The notes under the pieces are model-generated. The model was not told the DNA's origin and did not search any database. It saw only the letters and a list, made by a program, of their open reading frames with translations. A program made the translations under genes and the position numbers. Below are positions 8,734 through 21,107 of a DNA stretch of 64,000 nucleotides, one piece after another. Origin of the DNA: Massilia antarctica (GTDB lineage Bacteria; Pseudomonadota; Gammaproteobacteria; Burkholderiales; Burkholderiaceae_D). Location: the NCBI RefSeq assembly GCF_015689335.1, contig NZ_CP065053.1, forward strand, positions 1,798,001 through 1,862,000, read 5' to 3'. Within the stretch, counting starts at the first letter, position 1; each line of letters starts with the position of its first letter.

Positions 8734-8743
8734 CGCCTTCGCG

Positions 8744-9084
8744 GGAACGACGTGCTTATAACCTCCCAGGTAATTGCCCCCTCTCCAGCACGCGCCTAGG
8801 ATATAACTGTACCCCGCGCCAGCACCCAGCAAGCCGTCCCACCATCCGCCCGCGCGACCATTATCACGCAAGACGTTTCTTCTAGTTAACTTTTAGCGGG
8901 GAGGGCCAGTTCGCCCTCGTTTAGTGCAAATTGCATCAAAATGCGTGGTTTTTGAACACATTCGCGTTCATTCACAGTGCAGCAACGTTTGACGCATGCA
9001 AGCATAAGCACTTATAATCCCGCTGATTCACATAATTCAGACACCGAAACACGGCACTTATATGGCTGGCGCAAGGAATACAAC
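8744..9084. other. Non-coding stretch between the IS element and atpI
   Basis: After the last bases of the split REP-like repeat (to 8752) there is no credible gene for about 330 bp. The open frames here are short and lack ribosome binding sites. The only recognised signal is the ATP synthase promoter at 8989-9018. Confidence 0.6.
8989..9018 (+). promoter_or_regulatory. Sigma70-type promoter of the atp operon
   Basis: TTGACG (8989-8994) and TATAAT (9013-9018) are separated by 18 bases, 66 bp upstream of the atpI start. This is a near-consensus promoter and the only one visible before the operon. Confidence 0.75.
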
Positions 9085-9423
9085 ATGTTGCGCTTAGTCT
9101 CCCTGCAATTGATGGTCACAGTCGCCGCCGGCCTCGTCGCCGCGCTTCTGGGGGGATGGGCTGCGATGCTGTCGGCGGTGTTCGGCGGATTGTGTTGTGT
9201 CTTGCCCAATGCGGTGTTCGCGTTGCGCCTGTTCGCCAATACGAAGAAACCCGGTGGGGCCGACCCGATATCGTTTTTTATCTGGGAACTCATAAAGATT
9301 GCTTTGACGGTGGCGCTGATTGCCGCGACCTTCTCGCTGTACCGCGACTTGAATGTCTTCGCCATGATTGGCGGCTTCATCGTGGCGCTGAAAAGTTACA
9401 TATTCTTAATATTTAGGCACTGA
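9085..9423 (+). CDS. atpI: ATP synthase protein I (AtpI)
   Basis: AtpI is a small membrane protein that assists assembly of the c-ring and is usually the first gene of proteobacterial atp operons. The 112-residue product has four hydrophobic segments and the pattern [19 protein letters not shown] typical of the family. I chose the ATG at 9085 because AAGGA lies 7 bases upstream (9073-9077); longer in-frame starts would include the promoter. atpB begins one base after its stop codon. Confidence 0.93.
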   Translation: MLRLVSLQLMVTVAAGLVAALLGGWAAMLSAVFGGLCCVLPNAVFALRLFANTKKPGGADPISFFIWELIKIALTVALIAATFSLYRDLNVFAMIGGFIVALKSYIFLIFRH

Positions 9424-9424
9424 C

Positions 9425-10264
9425 ATGACGAGCTCAACACTTGAAGCCGGCGCAGCACACGCGCCGACCGCATCAGAATACATCAAGCACCACCTGGGCC
9501 ATTTTTCGACCCATCACCAGGAAAAAGTGGTCGATTTCTCCATTCTGAACATGGATACCATGTTCTGGTCGATCGCCATGGGTGTGCTCGGCTGCCTGAT
9601 CATGTGGATGGCGGCCCGCAAGGCCACCTCCGGCGTGCCGACCCGCTTCCAGGCCGCCGTCGAAATGGTCTTCGAGATGGTCGACAACCAGGCCAAGGGC
9701 ATCGTGCACGGCGACCGCAGCTTCATCGCGCCGCTGGCATTGACGGTGTTCGTCTGGGTTGCACTGATGAATTCGCTCGATTTCCTGCCGGTTGACATGT
9801 TTTCCGGCCTGTTCAAGCTGCTCAATATCGAACACATTTTCCCGCACCACCGCGTGGTGCCAACCGCCGACCTGAACGGCTCGCTGGGCATCGCCCTGGG
9901 CGTGTTCGCACTGATGATCTATTACAGCATCAAGATCAAGGGTTTCGGCGGCTGGATTCACGAACTGTTTTCCGCGCCATTCGGCATTGCCATGGCGCCG
10001 TTCAACCTGCTGTTGAACATCATCGAGTACGCAGCAAAAACCGTGTCGCTCGGCATGCGACTGTTCGGCAACATGTTTGCTGGCGAACTGCTGTTCCTGT
10101 TGATCGCTTTGTTGGGTGCGATGGCTACGACGTTTGGCTTTGTCGGCCACGTCATCGCCGGTTCGGTCTGGGCTATTTTCCACATCCTGATCGTGTTCCT
10201 GCAGGCGTTCATTTTCATGATGCTGACCCTGGTATACCTGGGCCAGGCGCATGAAGGTCACTGA
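9425..10264 (+). CDS. atpB: F0F1 ATP synthase subunit a
   Basis: Subunit a forms the two proton half-channels against the c-ring. The 279 residues give several transmembrane helices; the essential arginine lies in [14 protein letters not shown], the most conserved segment of the family. The protein ends with a typical hydrophobic helix, [19 protein letters not shown], and a short His-rich tail. Confidence 0.97.
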   Translation: MTSSTLEAGAAHAPTASEYIKHHLGHFSTHHQEKVVDFSILNMDTMFWSIAMGVLGCLIMWMAARKATSGVPTRFQAAVEMVFEMVDNQAKGIVHGDRSFIAPLALTVFVWVALMNSLDFLPVDMFSGLFKLLNIEHIFPHHRVVPTADLNGSLGIALGVFALMIYYSIKIKGFGGWIHELFSAPFGIAMAPFNLLLNIIEYAAKTVSLGMRLFGNMFAGELLFLLIALLGAMATTFGFVGHVIAGSVWAIFHILIVFLQAFIFMMLTLVYLGQAHEGH

Positions 10265-10301
10265 TCGGCACAGCTCGAACAGAATCGAAACATAGTAGTA
10301 G

Positions 10302-10604
<303 letters not shown>

Positions 10605-10683
10605 GTCTCGTTCGGCACTTCGCTGGTTATGAATTGCCGAACCTTCCGGGTTCGGCATCCGTTTTTGTAAGAAGGAAAACACC

Positions 10684-11154
10684 GTGAACTTAAACGCAAC
10701 CCTGTTTGCCCAGTTCGTGGTCTTCTTCATCCTGGCTGGTTTCACGATGAAATTCGTGTGGCCCCCACTGATGAAAGCGCTCGACGAGCGCATCCAGAGG
10801 ATCTCGAACGGCCTGGCCGCAGCTGACCGCGGCAAGGAAGAAATGCAGAAAGCCCACGAGCAAGTCCAGAAAGACCTGGCCGCTGCCCGTGACGAAGGTC
10901 AAAAGCGCATCATGGACGCCGACAAGCGCGCCGCCATGATCCTGGACGATGCCAAGAAAGCAGCTGCTGAAGAAGCGGCCCGCATCATCGCATCGGCCAA
11001 GGCAGATGCCGAGCAACAGGTTAACCGCGCGCGCGAAGAACTGCGTGGCCAGGTCGCTGCCCTTGCCGTCAAAGGCGCCGAGCAGATCCTCAAGCGCGAA
11101 GTGAACGCAGCGGCCCACGCCGACCTGCTGTCGCAGTTGTCGGTCGAGCTGTAA
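10684..11154 (+). CDS. atpF: F0F1 ATP synthase subunit b
   Basis: Subunit b is the peripheral stalk. The 156-residue protein has one N-terminal transmembrane helix (residues 5-25), then a long Ala/Lys/Glu-rich coiled coil. The start is GTG at 10684, preceded by AGAAGGAAAACACC. atpH starts 2 bases after the stop codon. Confidence 0.97.
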   Translation: MNLNATLFAQFVVFFILAGFTMKFVWPPLMKALDERIQRISNGLAAADRGKEEMQKAHEQVQKDLAAARDEGQKRIMDADKRAAMILDDAKKAAAEEAARIIASAKADAEQQVNRAREELRGQVAALAVKGAEQILKREVNAAAHADLLSQLSVEL

Positions 11155-11156
11155 TC

Positions 11157-11690
11157 ATGGCCGAACTCGCAACCGTCGCCCGTCCTTACGCCGAAGCCCT
11201 GTACCGTGTTGCCCAGCAAGGCGATGTAGCGGCTTGGTCCGAAGTGTTGTCCGAGCTGGCCCAGCTCGGCGCCCACCACGATGTGCTGGCCTTCGCGGCC
11301 AACCCGAACGTGGTTGCCGCCGACGTTGCCGCGACCGTGGTGTCGCTGCTCAAGTCGCCGGCCACCGCGGAAGTGAACAACTTCGTTGCCATGCTGGTCG
11401 AAAACCACCGCGTGTCGCTGCTGCCGGAAATCTACGCCCAGTTCCAGGTGCTCAAGAACACGAATGCCGGTGCCGCGGACGCCAACATCACCAGCGCCTT
11501 CGAGATTGCCCAGCCGCAGGTTGCGCAACTGGTCGCGACCCTGGAAAAGAAATTTGGCCGCAAGCTCAACCCAACGGTGACAGTGGATTCCTCGCTGATC
11601 GGTGGTGTGCGCGTGGTCGTCGGTGATGAAGTGCTCGATACCTCGGTACGTGCCAAGCTGCAACAGATGCACCTTGCCCTGGCCTCGTAA
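11157..11690 (+). CDS. atpH: F0F1 ATP synthase subunit delta
   Basis: Subunit delta (OSCP) joins the peripheral stalk to the top of the F1 head. The 177-residue sequence opens with the family's [13 protein letters not shown] and ends with the [20 protein letters not shown] motif that contacts subunit b. Spacing to atpF is two bases. Confidence 0.97.
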   Translation: MAELATVARPYAEALYRVAQQGDVAAWSEVLSELAQLGAHHDVLAFAANPNVVAADVAATVVSLLKSPATAEVNNFVAMLVENHRVSLLPEIYAQFQVLKNTNAGAADANITSAFEIAQPQVAQLVATLEKKFGRKLNPTVTVDSSLIGGVRVVVGDEVLDTSVRAKLQQMHLALAS

Positions 11691-11755
11691 AACCTGCACA
11701 GCACGCCGGCGCGGACGCCCTTGCCTTACGCATCAAGAAACTATTAGGAGTTAGC

Positions 11756-13297
11756 ATGCAACTTAATTCATCTGAAATCAGCGAACTGATCAAAAGCCGG
11801 ATCCAAGGCCTCGAAGGTTCGGCTGATATTCGCAATCAGGGCACGGTAATCTCCGTAGCCGACGGTATCTGCCGTATCCATGGCCTGTCGGACGTGATGC
11901 AGGGCGAGATGCTGGAATTCCCGGGCAACACCTTCGGTCTGGCGATGAACCTCGAGCGCGACTCGGTCGGCGCCGTGATTCTGGGTGCTTACGAGCACAT
12001 CTCCGAAGGCGACACCGTCAAGACCACCGGCCGCATCCTGGAAGTGCCGATCGGTCCTGAACTCAAGGGCCGTGTTGTCAACGCCCTGGGCCAGCCGATC
12101 GACGGCAAGGGTCCTGTCAACGCCAAGCTGACCGCCGCGATCGAAAAAATCGCACCGGGTGTGATCGCCCGTGAGTCCGTGTCGCAGCCAATGCAGACCG
12201 GCCTGAAGTCGATCGACTCGATGGTACCGATCGGCCGTGGCCAGCGCGAGCTGATCATTGGTGACCGCCAGACCGGTAAATCGGCTGTCGCGATCGATGC
12301 GATCATCAACCAGAAGGGCCAGAACATGACGTGTATCTACGTCGCGATCGGCCAGAAGGCATCGACCATCAAGAACATCGTGCGCTCGCTCGAGACGCAC
12401 GGCGCGATGGAATACACCATCGTCGTCGCGGCATCGGCTTCCGAGTCGGCCGCCATGCAATACATTTCCGCGTACTCCGGTTGCGCCATGGGCGAATACT
12501 TCCGTGACCGCGGCGAAGACGCACTGATCGTCTACGATGATCTGTCCAAGCAAGCCGTCGCTTATCGTCAAATTTCGCTGCTGCTGCGCCGTCCACCAGG
12601 CCGCGAAGCCTACCCTGGCGACGTGTTCTACCTGCACAGCCGCCTGCTCGAGCGCGCAGCCCGCGTGAACGCAAAATACGTCGAAGACTTCACCAACGGC
12701 GCCGTCAAAGGCAAGACCGGTTCGCTGACGGCACTGCCGATCATCGAAACCCAGGCTGGCGACGTTTCCGCGTTCGTTCCAACCAACGTGATTTCGATTA
12801 CCGACGGCCAGATCTTCCTGGACACCTCGCTGTTCAACTCGGGTATCCGTCCTGCGATCAATGCCGGTATTTCGGTGTCGCGCGTCGGTGGCGCCGCCCA
12901 GACCAAGGTCATCAAAAACCTGTCCGGCGGTATCCGTACCGACTTGGCCCAGTACCGTGAACTGGCTGCGTTCGCGCAGTTCGCTTCCGACCTGGACGAA
13001 TCGACCCGCAAGCAGCTCGACCGTGGCGCACGTGTCACTGAACTGCTCAAGCAGGCCCAGTATTCGCCAATGTCGATCTCGATCATGGCAGTGACCCTGT
13101 TCGCAGTGAACAAAGGTTACTTCGATGACGTGGAAGTGAAAAAAGTACTGGCATTCGAATCCGGTCTGCACGGCTACATGAAGACCAAGCAAGCTGCTCT
13201 CCTGGCCAAGATCGAAGAAACCAAGCAACTGGACAAGGATGGCGAAGCCGCCATGGCCGCAGCCATTGCTGACTTCAAGAAATCCGGCGCATATTAA
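11756..13297 (+). CDS. atpA: F0F1 ATP synthase subunit alpha
   Basis: The alpha subunit is the non-catalytic nucleotide-binding subunit of F1. At 513 residues it has the standard length. The P-loop is [11 protein letters not shown] near residue 170, and [17 protein letters not shown], which includes the arginine finger, is at about 360-380. An AGGAG lies 5 bases before the ATG. The sequence is intact. Confidence 0.98.
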   Translation: MQLNSSEISELIKSRIQGLEGSADIRNQGTVISVADGICRIHGLSDVMQGEMLEFPGNTFGLAMNLERDSVGAVILGAYEHISEGDTVKTTGRILEVPIGPELKGRVVNALGQPIDGKGPVNAKLTAAIEKIAPGVIARESVSQPMQTGLKSIDSMVPIGRGQRELIIGDRQTGKSAVAIDAIINQKGQNMTCIYVAIGQKASTIKNIVRSLETHGAMEYTIVVAASASESAAMQYISAYSGCAMGEYFRDRGEDALIVYDDLSKQAVAYRQISLLLRRPPGREAYPGDVFYLHSRLLERAARVNAKYVEDFTNGAVKGKTGSLTALPIIETQAGDVSAFVPTNVISITDGQIFLDTSLFNSGIRPAINAGISVSRVGGAAQTKVIKNLSGGIRTDLAQYRELAAFAQFASDLDESTRKQLDRGARVTELLKQAQYSPMSISIMAVTLFAVNKGYFDDVEVKKVLAFESGLHGYMKTKQAALLAKIEETKQLDKDGEAAMAAAIADFKKSGAY

Positions 13298-13354
13298 TTG
13301 TCTAGAGGGGCTGGCGGTAGGCGGCCCCCGATAGCGCAAAAGGAGTAAGGACTC

Positions 13355-15663
<2,309 letters not shown>

Positions 15664-15719
15664 GACAGGCCAGGGCGCCGCGCTGAACCAGCGTGGCGCC
15701 GGAACCCGATAGGACACAC

Positions 15720-16142
15720 ATGGCAAACACATTTCACGTTGACGTGGTATCGGCCGAAGCCAGCATTTTTTCGGGCGAAGCCGAGTTCGTCGCGTTGCCG
15801 GGTGAAGCAGGCGAGCTGGGGATTTATCCCAAGCATACCCCGCTGATCACGCGCATCAAGCCGGGTGCGGTACGGATCAAGGTGGCTGGCCAGGCGGAAG
15901 AAGAGTTCGTCTTCGTCGCTGGTGGCATCCTGGAAGTGCAGCCGAACGGCGTGACCGTGCTGGCAGACACCGCTATCCGCGGTAGCGACCTGGACGAAGC
16001 AAAAGCACTGGCCGCCAAAAAAGCGGCCGAAGAAGCAATGGTCAATCAAGAATCGAAGATCGACTACGCCAAGGCGCAAGCCGAAATGGCGGCGGCGATC
16101 GCCCAGCTGGCAGCAATTGCCAGGCTGCGCGGCAAGCGTTAA
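15720..16142 (+). CDS. atpC: F0F1 ATP synthase subunit epsilon
   Basis: Epsilon, 140 residues, is the regulatory and stalk subunit. The N-terminal beta-sandwich ([20 protein letters not shown]) and C-terminal two-helix inhibitory domain are both present. I use the ATG at 15720, which is preceded by AGGACACAC; an alternative GTG at 15693 would add nine non-conserved residues. This is the last gene of the operon and is followed by an intrinsic terminator. Confidence 0.96.
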   Translation: MANTFHVDVVSAEASIFSGEAEFVALPGEAGELGIYPKHTPLITRIKPGAVRIKVAGQAEEEFVFVAGGILEVQPNGVTVLADTAIRGSDLDEAKALAAKKAAEEAMVNQESKIDYAKAQAEMAAAIAQLAAIARLRGKR

Positions 16143-16160
16143 GCCGGACCATGCATCAGA

Positions 16161-16189
16161 AAAAAGGCAGCTTCGGCTGCCTTTTTTTA
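16161..16189 (+). terminator. Intrinsic terminator of the atp operon
   Basis: AAAAAAGGCAGC, a TTCG tetraloop, and GCTGCCTTTTTTT form a strong hairpin with a seven-T tract, 19 bases after the atpC stop. Confidence 0.95.
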
Positions 16190-16359
16190 CGTCCTGCCGC
16201 CGTGGCCGTATACATCCCTTCCCCTGGCCGGATGGTAATGCCGCTGACCCAAAGCAGACAGTCAGTTGTTGAGAATTTTGAGCAGCGGGCCGACGTTAAT
16301 CGATGCTGTCGAACACGAAAATGATCCGTCTCTCCCGGTCAGAGTTCGCGCTTATCTCA

Positions 16360-17511
16360 TCAAGCCGTCCCGCGCTGGTACTCGCTATGCAGGCGCGCAG
16401 CCGTCTCCGAATTGAACAGTTCATCCAGCCGGGCACGCGCTGTCATCTGCCGGAAATTGCCGTTGATGCTGGGATCGCCTGCGTCATGCATCGTATCGGT
16501 CATCCATGCGCTGAACGCCTGATAACCCCACAAGCGAGGCAATATCGTGTCCGAGTAGCTGGCAAGTGCAGAGCAATCGTGCTCTCGCAAGGCCTTCACC
16601 AGCGCTTGAGCCAAGGTATCGACGTCGAACAGAGCCAGGTTCATTCCCTTGGCGCCGGTTGGAGGTACGAGATGGGCCGCATCTCCGGCGAGGAATAAAC
16701 GGCGGTGTTGCATTGGGAAATGGACAACCGAGCGCAGAGGCACAAAAACCTTTTCGTGGACGATCGAATTTTCGATCGAAGCATCGCCCATCCGTCGGCG
16801 GACCTCGTCCCAGATACGCTGATCGGGCCAATCAGCTACGCCGTCTGTCAGTGAGCACTGGAGATAATAGCGGCTGCGTTGGGGCCCACGGGGAAGCTGC
16901 GCTACAAAGCCATGCTCACTCACACCCATAACCGGGTGGCCCTTGACCGGGGACTCCACCAATACTGCAAGCCATGCGTATCCGAATTCATGCGTCACGG
17001 TCGTGAGTACCCCATCCGGAATCGATGCGCGGCTGACGCCGCGGTCTGCATCGCAACCGGCAATATAATCACATGTGATCTCATGTGCGCCATTGGAATC
17101 CGTGTATCTCACTTGCGGCTCAGTACCTTCCTCGTTGTGAACTGTCACGTCGCTCACCTCGAAACGCACTTCGCCACCCATCTCGTCTATCAGTACGCGC
17201 AGCAGATTGTTTACCAGCATTTGTTGAGTACAAAATCGACCCTCGCTGGCATCGTCGCCGATAATGTTGAAGATGCGGCTGATCCCATCTGTTCGATAGT
17301 CGATCGTCTGAGCGACAGGTCCCGCAAGCAGCTTTTCTGCAAGACCCACACGTTCAAACATCTGTACGTTACGGGCATCGACAACGCCAGCCCTTTGCCG
17401 CACTGTCTGAAGGTAAGCGCGATCACGTCGCTCAAGCACGACGCACTCGACGCCTGACCTATGCAGAAACGTTGCTAACGTGAGACCGGCCACGCCAGCT
17501 CCAATAATCAC
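16360..17511 (-). CDS. FAD-dependent aromatic hydroxylase, PobA-like
   Basis: The 383-residue product resembles p-hydroxybenzoate 3-monooxygenase: the GAGVAG Rossmann motif at residues 4-9, the DG motif in YIAGCDADRGVSR, and GDAAHLVPPTGAKGMNLALFD, which is very close to PobA. It probably hydroxylates a phenolic acid. The start is odd. The best ribosome site (GAGGGG) precedes ATG at 17537-17535, but the next codon is TGA. The same frame then continues SKEHTPVV into the GTG at 17511, which I use. Without the TGA the protein would begin MSKEHTPVVIIGAG, a normal N-terminus. It may therefore be expressed by reinitiation, be a recent pseudogene, or reflect a sequence error. It is divergent from the TetR gene. 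Confidence 0.75.
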   Translation of the reverse strand: MIIGAGVAGLTLATFLHRSGVECVVLERRDRAYLQTVRQRAGVVDARNVQMFERVGLAEKLLAGPVAQTIDYRTDGISRIFNIIGDDASEGRFCTQQMLVNNLLRVLIDEMGGEVRFEVSDVTVHNEEGTEPQVRYTDSNGAHEITCDYIAGCDADRGVSRASIPDGVLTTVTHEFGYAWLAVLVESPVKGHPVMGVSEHGFVAQLPRGPQRSRYYLQCSLTDGVADWPDQRIWDEVRRRMGDASIENSIVHEKVFVPLRSVVHFPMQHRRLFLAGDAAHLVPPTGAKGMNLALFDVDTLAQALVKALREHDCSALASYSDTILPRLWGYQAFSAWMTDTMHDAGDPSINGNFRQMTARARLDELFNSETAARLHSEYQRGTA

Positions 17512-17572
17512 GACAGGAGTGTGTTCTTTGCTTCACATGCTATTTCCCCTCAATGGGTGACTGTAGAAGCAG

Positions 17573-17604
17573 TTAGAATATAAGTAAAAGCTTGCATTTT
17601 CTAA
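17573..17604. promoter_or_regulatory. Candidate operator between the hydroxylase and tetR
   Basis: TTAGAA (17573-17578) and TTCTAA (17599-17604) form an inverted repeat around a 20-base A+T-rich spacer. It lies between the two divergent genes, where a TetR dimer would be expected to bind. The arms are short, so this is only a candidate. Confidence 0.3.
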
Positions 17605-17630
17605 TCACATTCCCATTGTCGACGGACCGT

Positions 17631-18260
17631 ATGCGCCCTAAACCGAACATTAGCCCTAAGAAGTTGCCGCGACAGCGACGCGCCATCGCAACAGTAGACG
17701 CGTTGATAGAGGCAGCGACTTACATTTTGGCCCGCGAAGGGTTGGGGGGATTTACTGCGAACAAGGTTGCTGAAAAGGCGGGAGTGAATATTGCGTCGCT
17801 CTACCAGTACTTTCCAAATAAAGAAGCATTAATTTTCCATATCGTCCAGCAGACCTGGGCGCGGCAGCTTGGCCGGCTCGCACCAATCCTCGCTCGGCCA
17901 GGTCCTGATCATGCGAAGAAATTACGAGACTTTCTGCGAGAATTTTTCCTCACCGAAGCTGCAGAAGTTGAGCTGCGCCGCGCCTTACGCACTGCTTCTA
18001 TTGATCTCAGGGAAACAGACGAATTCAAATCGCTGTTGTCCGAAGGTGCGAATCTTATGAAGAATTTCATTGCCGAGGCAGTCAGAGGCGAAGCACTTGA
18101 AGACCTTGAGTTTGTCGTTGATTTCGTTGTACTACTTACCACCAGCTTCGCTGAGCGCACGACGGATGCAGGAACTAGCGGCGCGAAGCTCATTCAACAA
18201 GCTGACTTGCTTACCGCGATGTTAGTCAAACAGTTCGGATTCACCGAAGGGGGCAAGTAG
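17631..18260 (+). CDS. TetR/AcrR family transcriptional regulator
   Basis: The 209-residue protein has a TetR N-terminal DNA-binding domain: IDALIEAATYILA-type first helix, then GGFTANKVAEKAGVNIASLY and QYFPNKEALI, which is the classical helix-turn-helix. The C-terminal ligand domain is divergent. I use the ATG at 17631 (MRPKPNISPKK). A TTG at 17592 would add 13 residues and lies within the candidate operator. By position it likely represses the divergent hydroxylase and responds to an aromatic ligand. The gene looks lower in GC than its neighbours, which could indicate transfer with the hydroxylase. Confidence 0.88.
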   Translation: MRPKPNISPKKLPRQRRAIATVDALIEAATYILAREGLGGFTANKVAEKAGVNIASLYQYFPNKEALIFHIVQQTWARQLGRLAPILARPGPDHAKKLRDFLREFFLTEAAEVELRRALRTASIDLRETDEFKSLLSEGANLMKNFIAEAVRGEALEDLEFVVDFVVLLTTSFAERTTDAGTSGAKLIQQADLLTAMLVKQFGFTEGGK

Positions 18261-18465
18261 CCCACTGCCCTGGACGCATGGTTTTTGGGTGCCGCCGTAG
18301 CTGTCCCATGCAGACTGATTGGTGGTAACCACAGGACAAGGGTCAATCGGCCGGCCGGGCCGAAAGTACCGGACACATCAACCCGAAGTACGGCGCCGAA
18401 CGGCATTACTGGCCGGATGGCGATGATGACGCGGGCGTCGGCGCGGGATCGGCTCCGCTGCGTTC

Positions 18466-18499
18466 AAAAAAAAACGCCGTCACGAGGACGGCGTTTTTT
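18466..18499. terminator. Bidirectional intrinsic terminator
   Basis: A run of nine A, the stem ACGCCGTC / GACGGCGT with loop ACGAG, and six T form a hairpin that works on both strands. It separates the convergent tetR and the collagenase-like gene. Confidence 0.93.
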
Positions 18500-18534
18500 G
18501 GTCAGGCCGCGGGCGCCGCGGCCTTGCTGACTAC

Positions 18535-20811
18535 TTAGTCGTACGTTGCGTTGAGGGTCACGCCGTCAAAGGTCTGCTTAGCCTTGAGCATGATGTAATA
18601 CCACTGATTGTTGGTCGGTGTGCTGAACGTGACGCTCTCGCGGTTGCCTGGCGTGGCCGATGCCGCGTCATACCAGTTGGTCGTCGGATAATGCGCGCGT
18701 CCCACGTACAGGTCGACGTCGCCCGTGCCGCCGCTGGTGAACAGACGCAGGTTCTTGGCGCCGGTCGGCAGCGAGATGTAGGCATAGCGCTCGCTCGACG
18801 AACCGAAGCCGCTGATCGAGCAGTTCTTGCCCAGCTGGCTGCTGTTGGCGCATGGCGGCAGGCTGACCGTCGGCAGCGGCGGCTCGCCGGCCGTGGTGGC
18901 GGTCTTCACCCAGGAAGCGAACTCGTTGTCGTAACGGGTGCCGATATAGTTCATGTAGTTCTGGTAGCCGTCGTAATCGCCGACCCGGAACTTGCCCACC
19001 ACCGCATCGACGTCGTTACGGTGCTTTTCCACCATGAAGCGGGTCGCCATGTAGCCCCAGCGATAGGCGCGGTCGGTGTAGTCGGCCATCGAGTACGTAT
19101 TGCCGAAAATGTCGCTCAGCTTGTAGGTGCCGGTGCGCGCCTTGTCGATCGATTGCTGGTTATTGTTGCGCAGCGAGAGGTACTCGGCCACGCCTTCGAT
19201 CCACCACACGCTCGGCTTGGCCACGGCGGCACTGAAGTCGCCCGCCATGTCGAAGCGGCCATCGAGGTAGTGCACGTATTCGTGTTCCAGGTTCCAGACC
19301 GAAAACGCCGGACGCAGCCAGGATGCTTCGTGCGCGATGAAGCGCGCCTGGTTGGTGGCCGAGGCTGGGTTGCCTTCCAGGTACATGCCGCCGTTATTGG
19401 TATCGATATCGTAGATCACCGACGCATACTTGCTGTAATTGGCGTAATCGTCGAACACCACCAGTTCCAGCGAGGTGTTTTTGTCGTTCGCCACCGGCAC
19501 GCGATTCGATTGCAGCATGTCGTGGAAATAGCCTTCCTCTTTCTGCAGGATGGCGCATGATGACTGCAGTTGGGCGGTCGTCATTTCTTGGGCGCGGATG
19601 CGCAGGCTCGGGCTGCAGGTATAACTGACCTTGAGCACGGCGTCGGCCAGCTTCTGCTCGTAGCCGCAGGTTCCGTATTGCGCGCAGTTGGCGTTGTCAT
19701 AGAATTTGACGGCCGAGGCAGCCGCCAGCCACAGGGCGCTGTCGGCACCGGCCATGCTGCTGCTGGCCAGGGTGCTTTGCACCATCGTTTTCACGGTGGC
19801 CTTTTGCGCCGGGTACTGCATGAAGCGGAAGGCTTCGTTGGCGGCATCGTTGAGCATGTAGGCCGTCGAGGTGCCCAGCAGCGCGGCTTTGTTTTGCACC
19901 ACGAAATTGTTCAGCGCGATTGGATAGCTGGTATCGCTTTGCAGCACCGGCAGCGCCTCCGGCCGCGAGTGGGCGTAGAACAGCACCGTCAGCGCCGAGG
20001 TCATGCCGCCCGCGGCGTCGTATTGCTTGAGGGCGTCGACCGCGTTCGGATTGCTCGACGAATTGGTAAAGCGCACCACCAGCTTTTTCATCGACGCCAC
20101 GAAATACGCTTCGTCATGGGTGTTGGTGATCAGCTTGATGACTTCCGCCGCCGTGCTGCCGGCCAGGGGATTCGACTGGTACAACACGCTGCCCTCGACC
20201 AGGGTCTTGATCGGCGCGCGCAGCGATGCGGTAAACGCCGCCGACGGAGTGGCGATGGTGCCGCCGCCGCCGAGGTAGTAGCCGGCGCGCAGATACAGCG
20301 CCAGGTTGACCAGGGCGCGGTTGCTGGCGTTGTAAGTGCTCGCTTCACGCGCGAAACGGCTGGCGATGGCACTCATGTTGGCGGACGAATAGGCCTTGGC
20401 CGCTTGCGCCGGGGTCAGCGAAAACAGCGGATAGGTGCACTCGTAATCGGGCATCGCGACCAGGTAGTCGGCCAGCGCGGCGCCGTTGTAGTTGGTCAGG
20501 GTATCCATGTTCTTGCACTCGGGCGTAGGGGCCGGGCTCACGTTCATGCTGCGCGCGCTCATGCTCGTGTCCGAGCTCATGCGGCTGCTGTCGGGCGTCG
20601 GCATCAGGTCGGTGCGCGGTTTCGTGGTGGGCGCCACGTTAAAGCGCTGCTGCTCCATCGTCGGCGGCAAGGTCTGGCGCGCATGCGGCATCGGCGCCTG
20701 CTTCAGTGCTTGGTGGGTATGGCCTTCATCGGCTTGCTTCGCATAGCTGACGTTGCTGAAACAGGCGCTGATCAGCCCGGCCAGTAATACGATTTTACGT
20801 TCTACAAACAT
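18535..20811 (-). CDS. Secreted M9 (collagenase-type) metalloprotease with C-terminal PPC domain
   Basis: The 758-residue protein has a Sec signal peptide ending near NVSYA-KQ, a long Pro/Ser/Thr-rich propeptide, an M9 N-terminal helical domain (about 100-430), and the catalytic zinc domain. HEYVH at residues 510-514 is the HExxH zinc motif, and Glu in WWIEGVAEYLS downstream is the probable third ligand, as in Vibrio-type collagenases. A prepeptidase C-terminal (PPC) beta domain closes the protein (RYAYISLPTGAKNLRLF; GDVDLYVG). I use the ATG at 20811 because AAGGAG lies directly upstream; an ATG at 20835 precedes that site. It likely degrades collagen-like or other protein outside the cell. 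Confidence 0.9.
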   Translation of the reverse strand: MFVERKIVLLAGLISACFSNVSYAKQADEGHTHQALKQAPMPHARQTLPPTMEQQRFNVAPTTKPRTDLMPTPDSSRMSSDTSMSARSMNVSPAPTPECKNMDTLTNYNGAALADYLVAMPDYECTYPLFSLTPAQAAKAYSSANMSAIASRFAREASTYNASNRALVNLALYLRAGYYLGGGGTIATPSAAFTASLRAPIKTLVEGSVLYQSNPLAGSTAAEVIKLITNTHDEAYFVASMKKLVVRFTNSSSNPNAVDALKQYDAAGGMTSALTVLFYAHSRPEALPVLQSDTSYPIALNNFVVQNKAALLGTSTAYMLNDAANEAFRFMQYPAQKATVKTMVQSTLASSSMAGADSALWLAAASAVKFYDNANCAQYGTCGYEQKLADAVLKVSYTCSPSLRIRAQEMTTAQLQSSCAILQKEEGYFHDMLQSNRVPVANDKNTSLELVVFDDYANYSKYASVIYDIDTNNGGMYLEGNPASATNQARFIAHEASWLRPAFSVWNLEHEYVHYLDGRFDMAGDFSAAVAKPSVWWIEGVAEYLSLRNNNQQSIDKARTGTYKLSDIFGNTYSMADYTDRAYRWGYMATRFMVEKHRNDVDAVVGKFRVGDYDGYQNYMNYIGTRYDNEFASWVKTATTAGEPPLPTVSLPPCANSSQLGKNCSISGFGSSSERYAYISLPTGAKNLRLFTSGGTGDVDLYVGRAHYPTTNWYDAASATPGNRESVTFSTPTNNQWYYIMLKAKQTFDGVTLNATYD

Positions 20812-21057
20812 TGTCTCGCTCCTTGTAATTATCATCGGTGATTACGCTGCGCCGGCCAGGATGTGTGCCGGCGCAGTCGTAAGTGAGATGGGAAAGGGGT
20901 GGTTCCCATCGTGCTGCAAGCCATCAGGCGTGCTGATACTATCCCGGATGCATATGGGTAAATATCGCTGAATGGCCGCAAAAAACGGGTTTGTTCAATT
21001 TCCCCGCCGACACCGGCAATTCCGGCACAGCGAGCAAGCAAGCGATGACGAAAAAGC

Positions 21058-21098
21058 CACACTTTTGGCCGGCGTTGCATGCATCGCCGGCCAGTGTG
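21058..21098 (-). terminator. Long hairpin after the M6 protease gene
   Basis: CACACT / AGTGTG (outer stem) and GGCCGGCG / CGCCGGCC (inner stem) pair around a 10-base loop with one three-base bulge. It lies 10 bases beyond the M6 stop codon. There is no strong T tract, so termination efficiency is uncertain. Confidence 0.55.
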
Positions 21099-21107
21099 AG
21101 CACTCGC

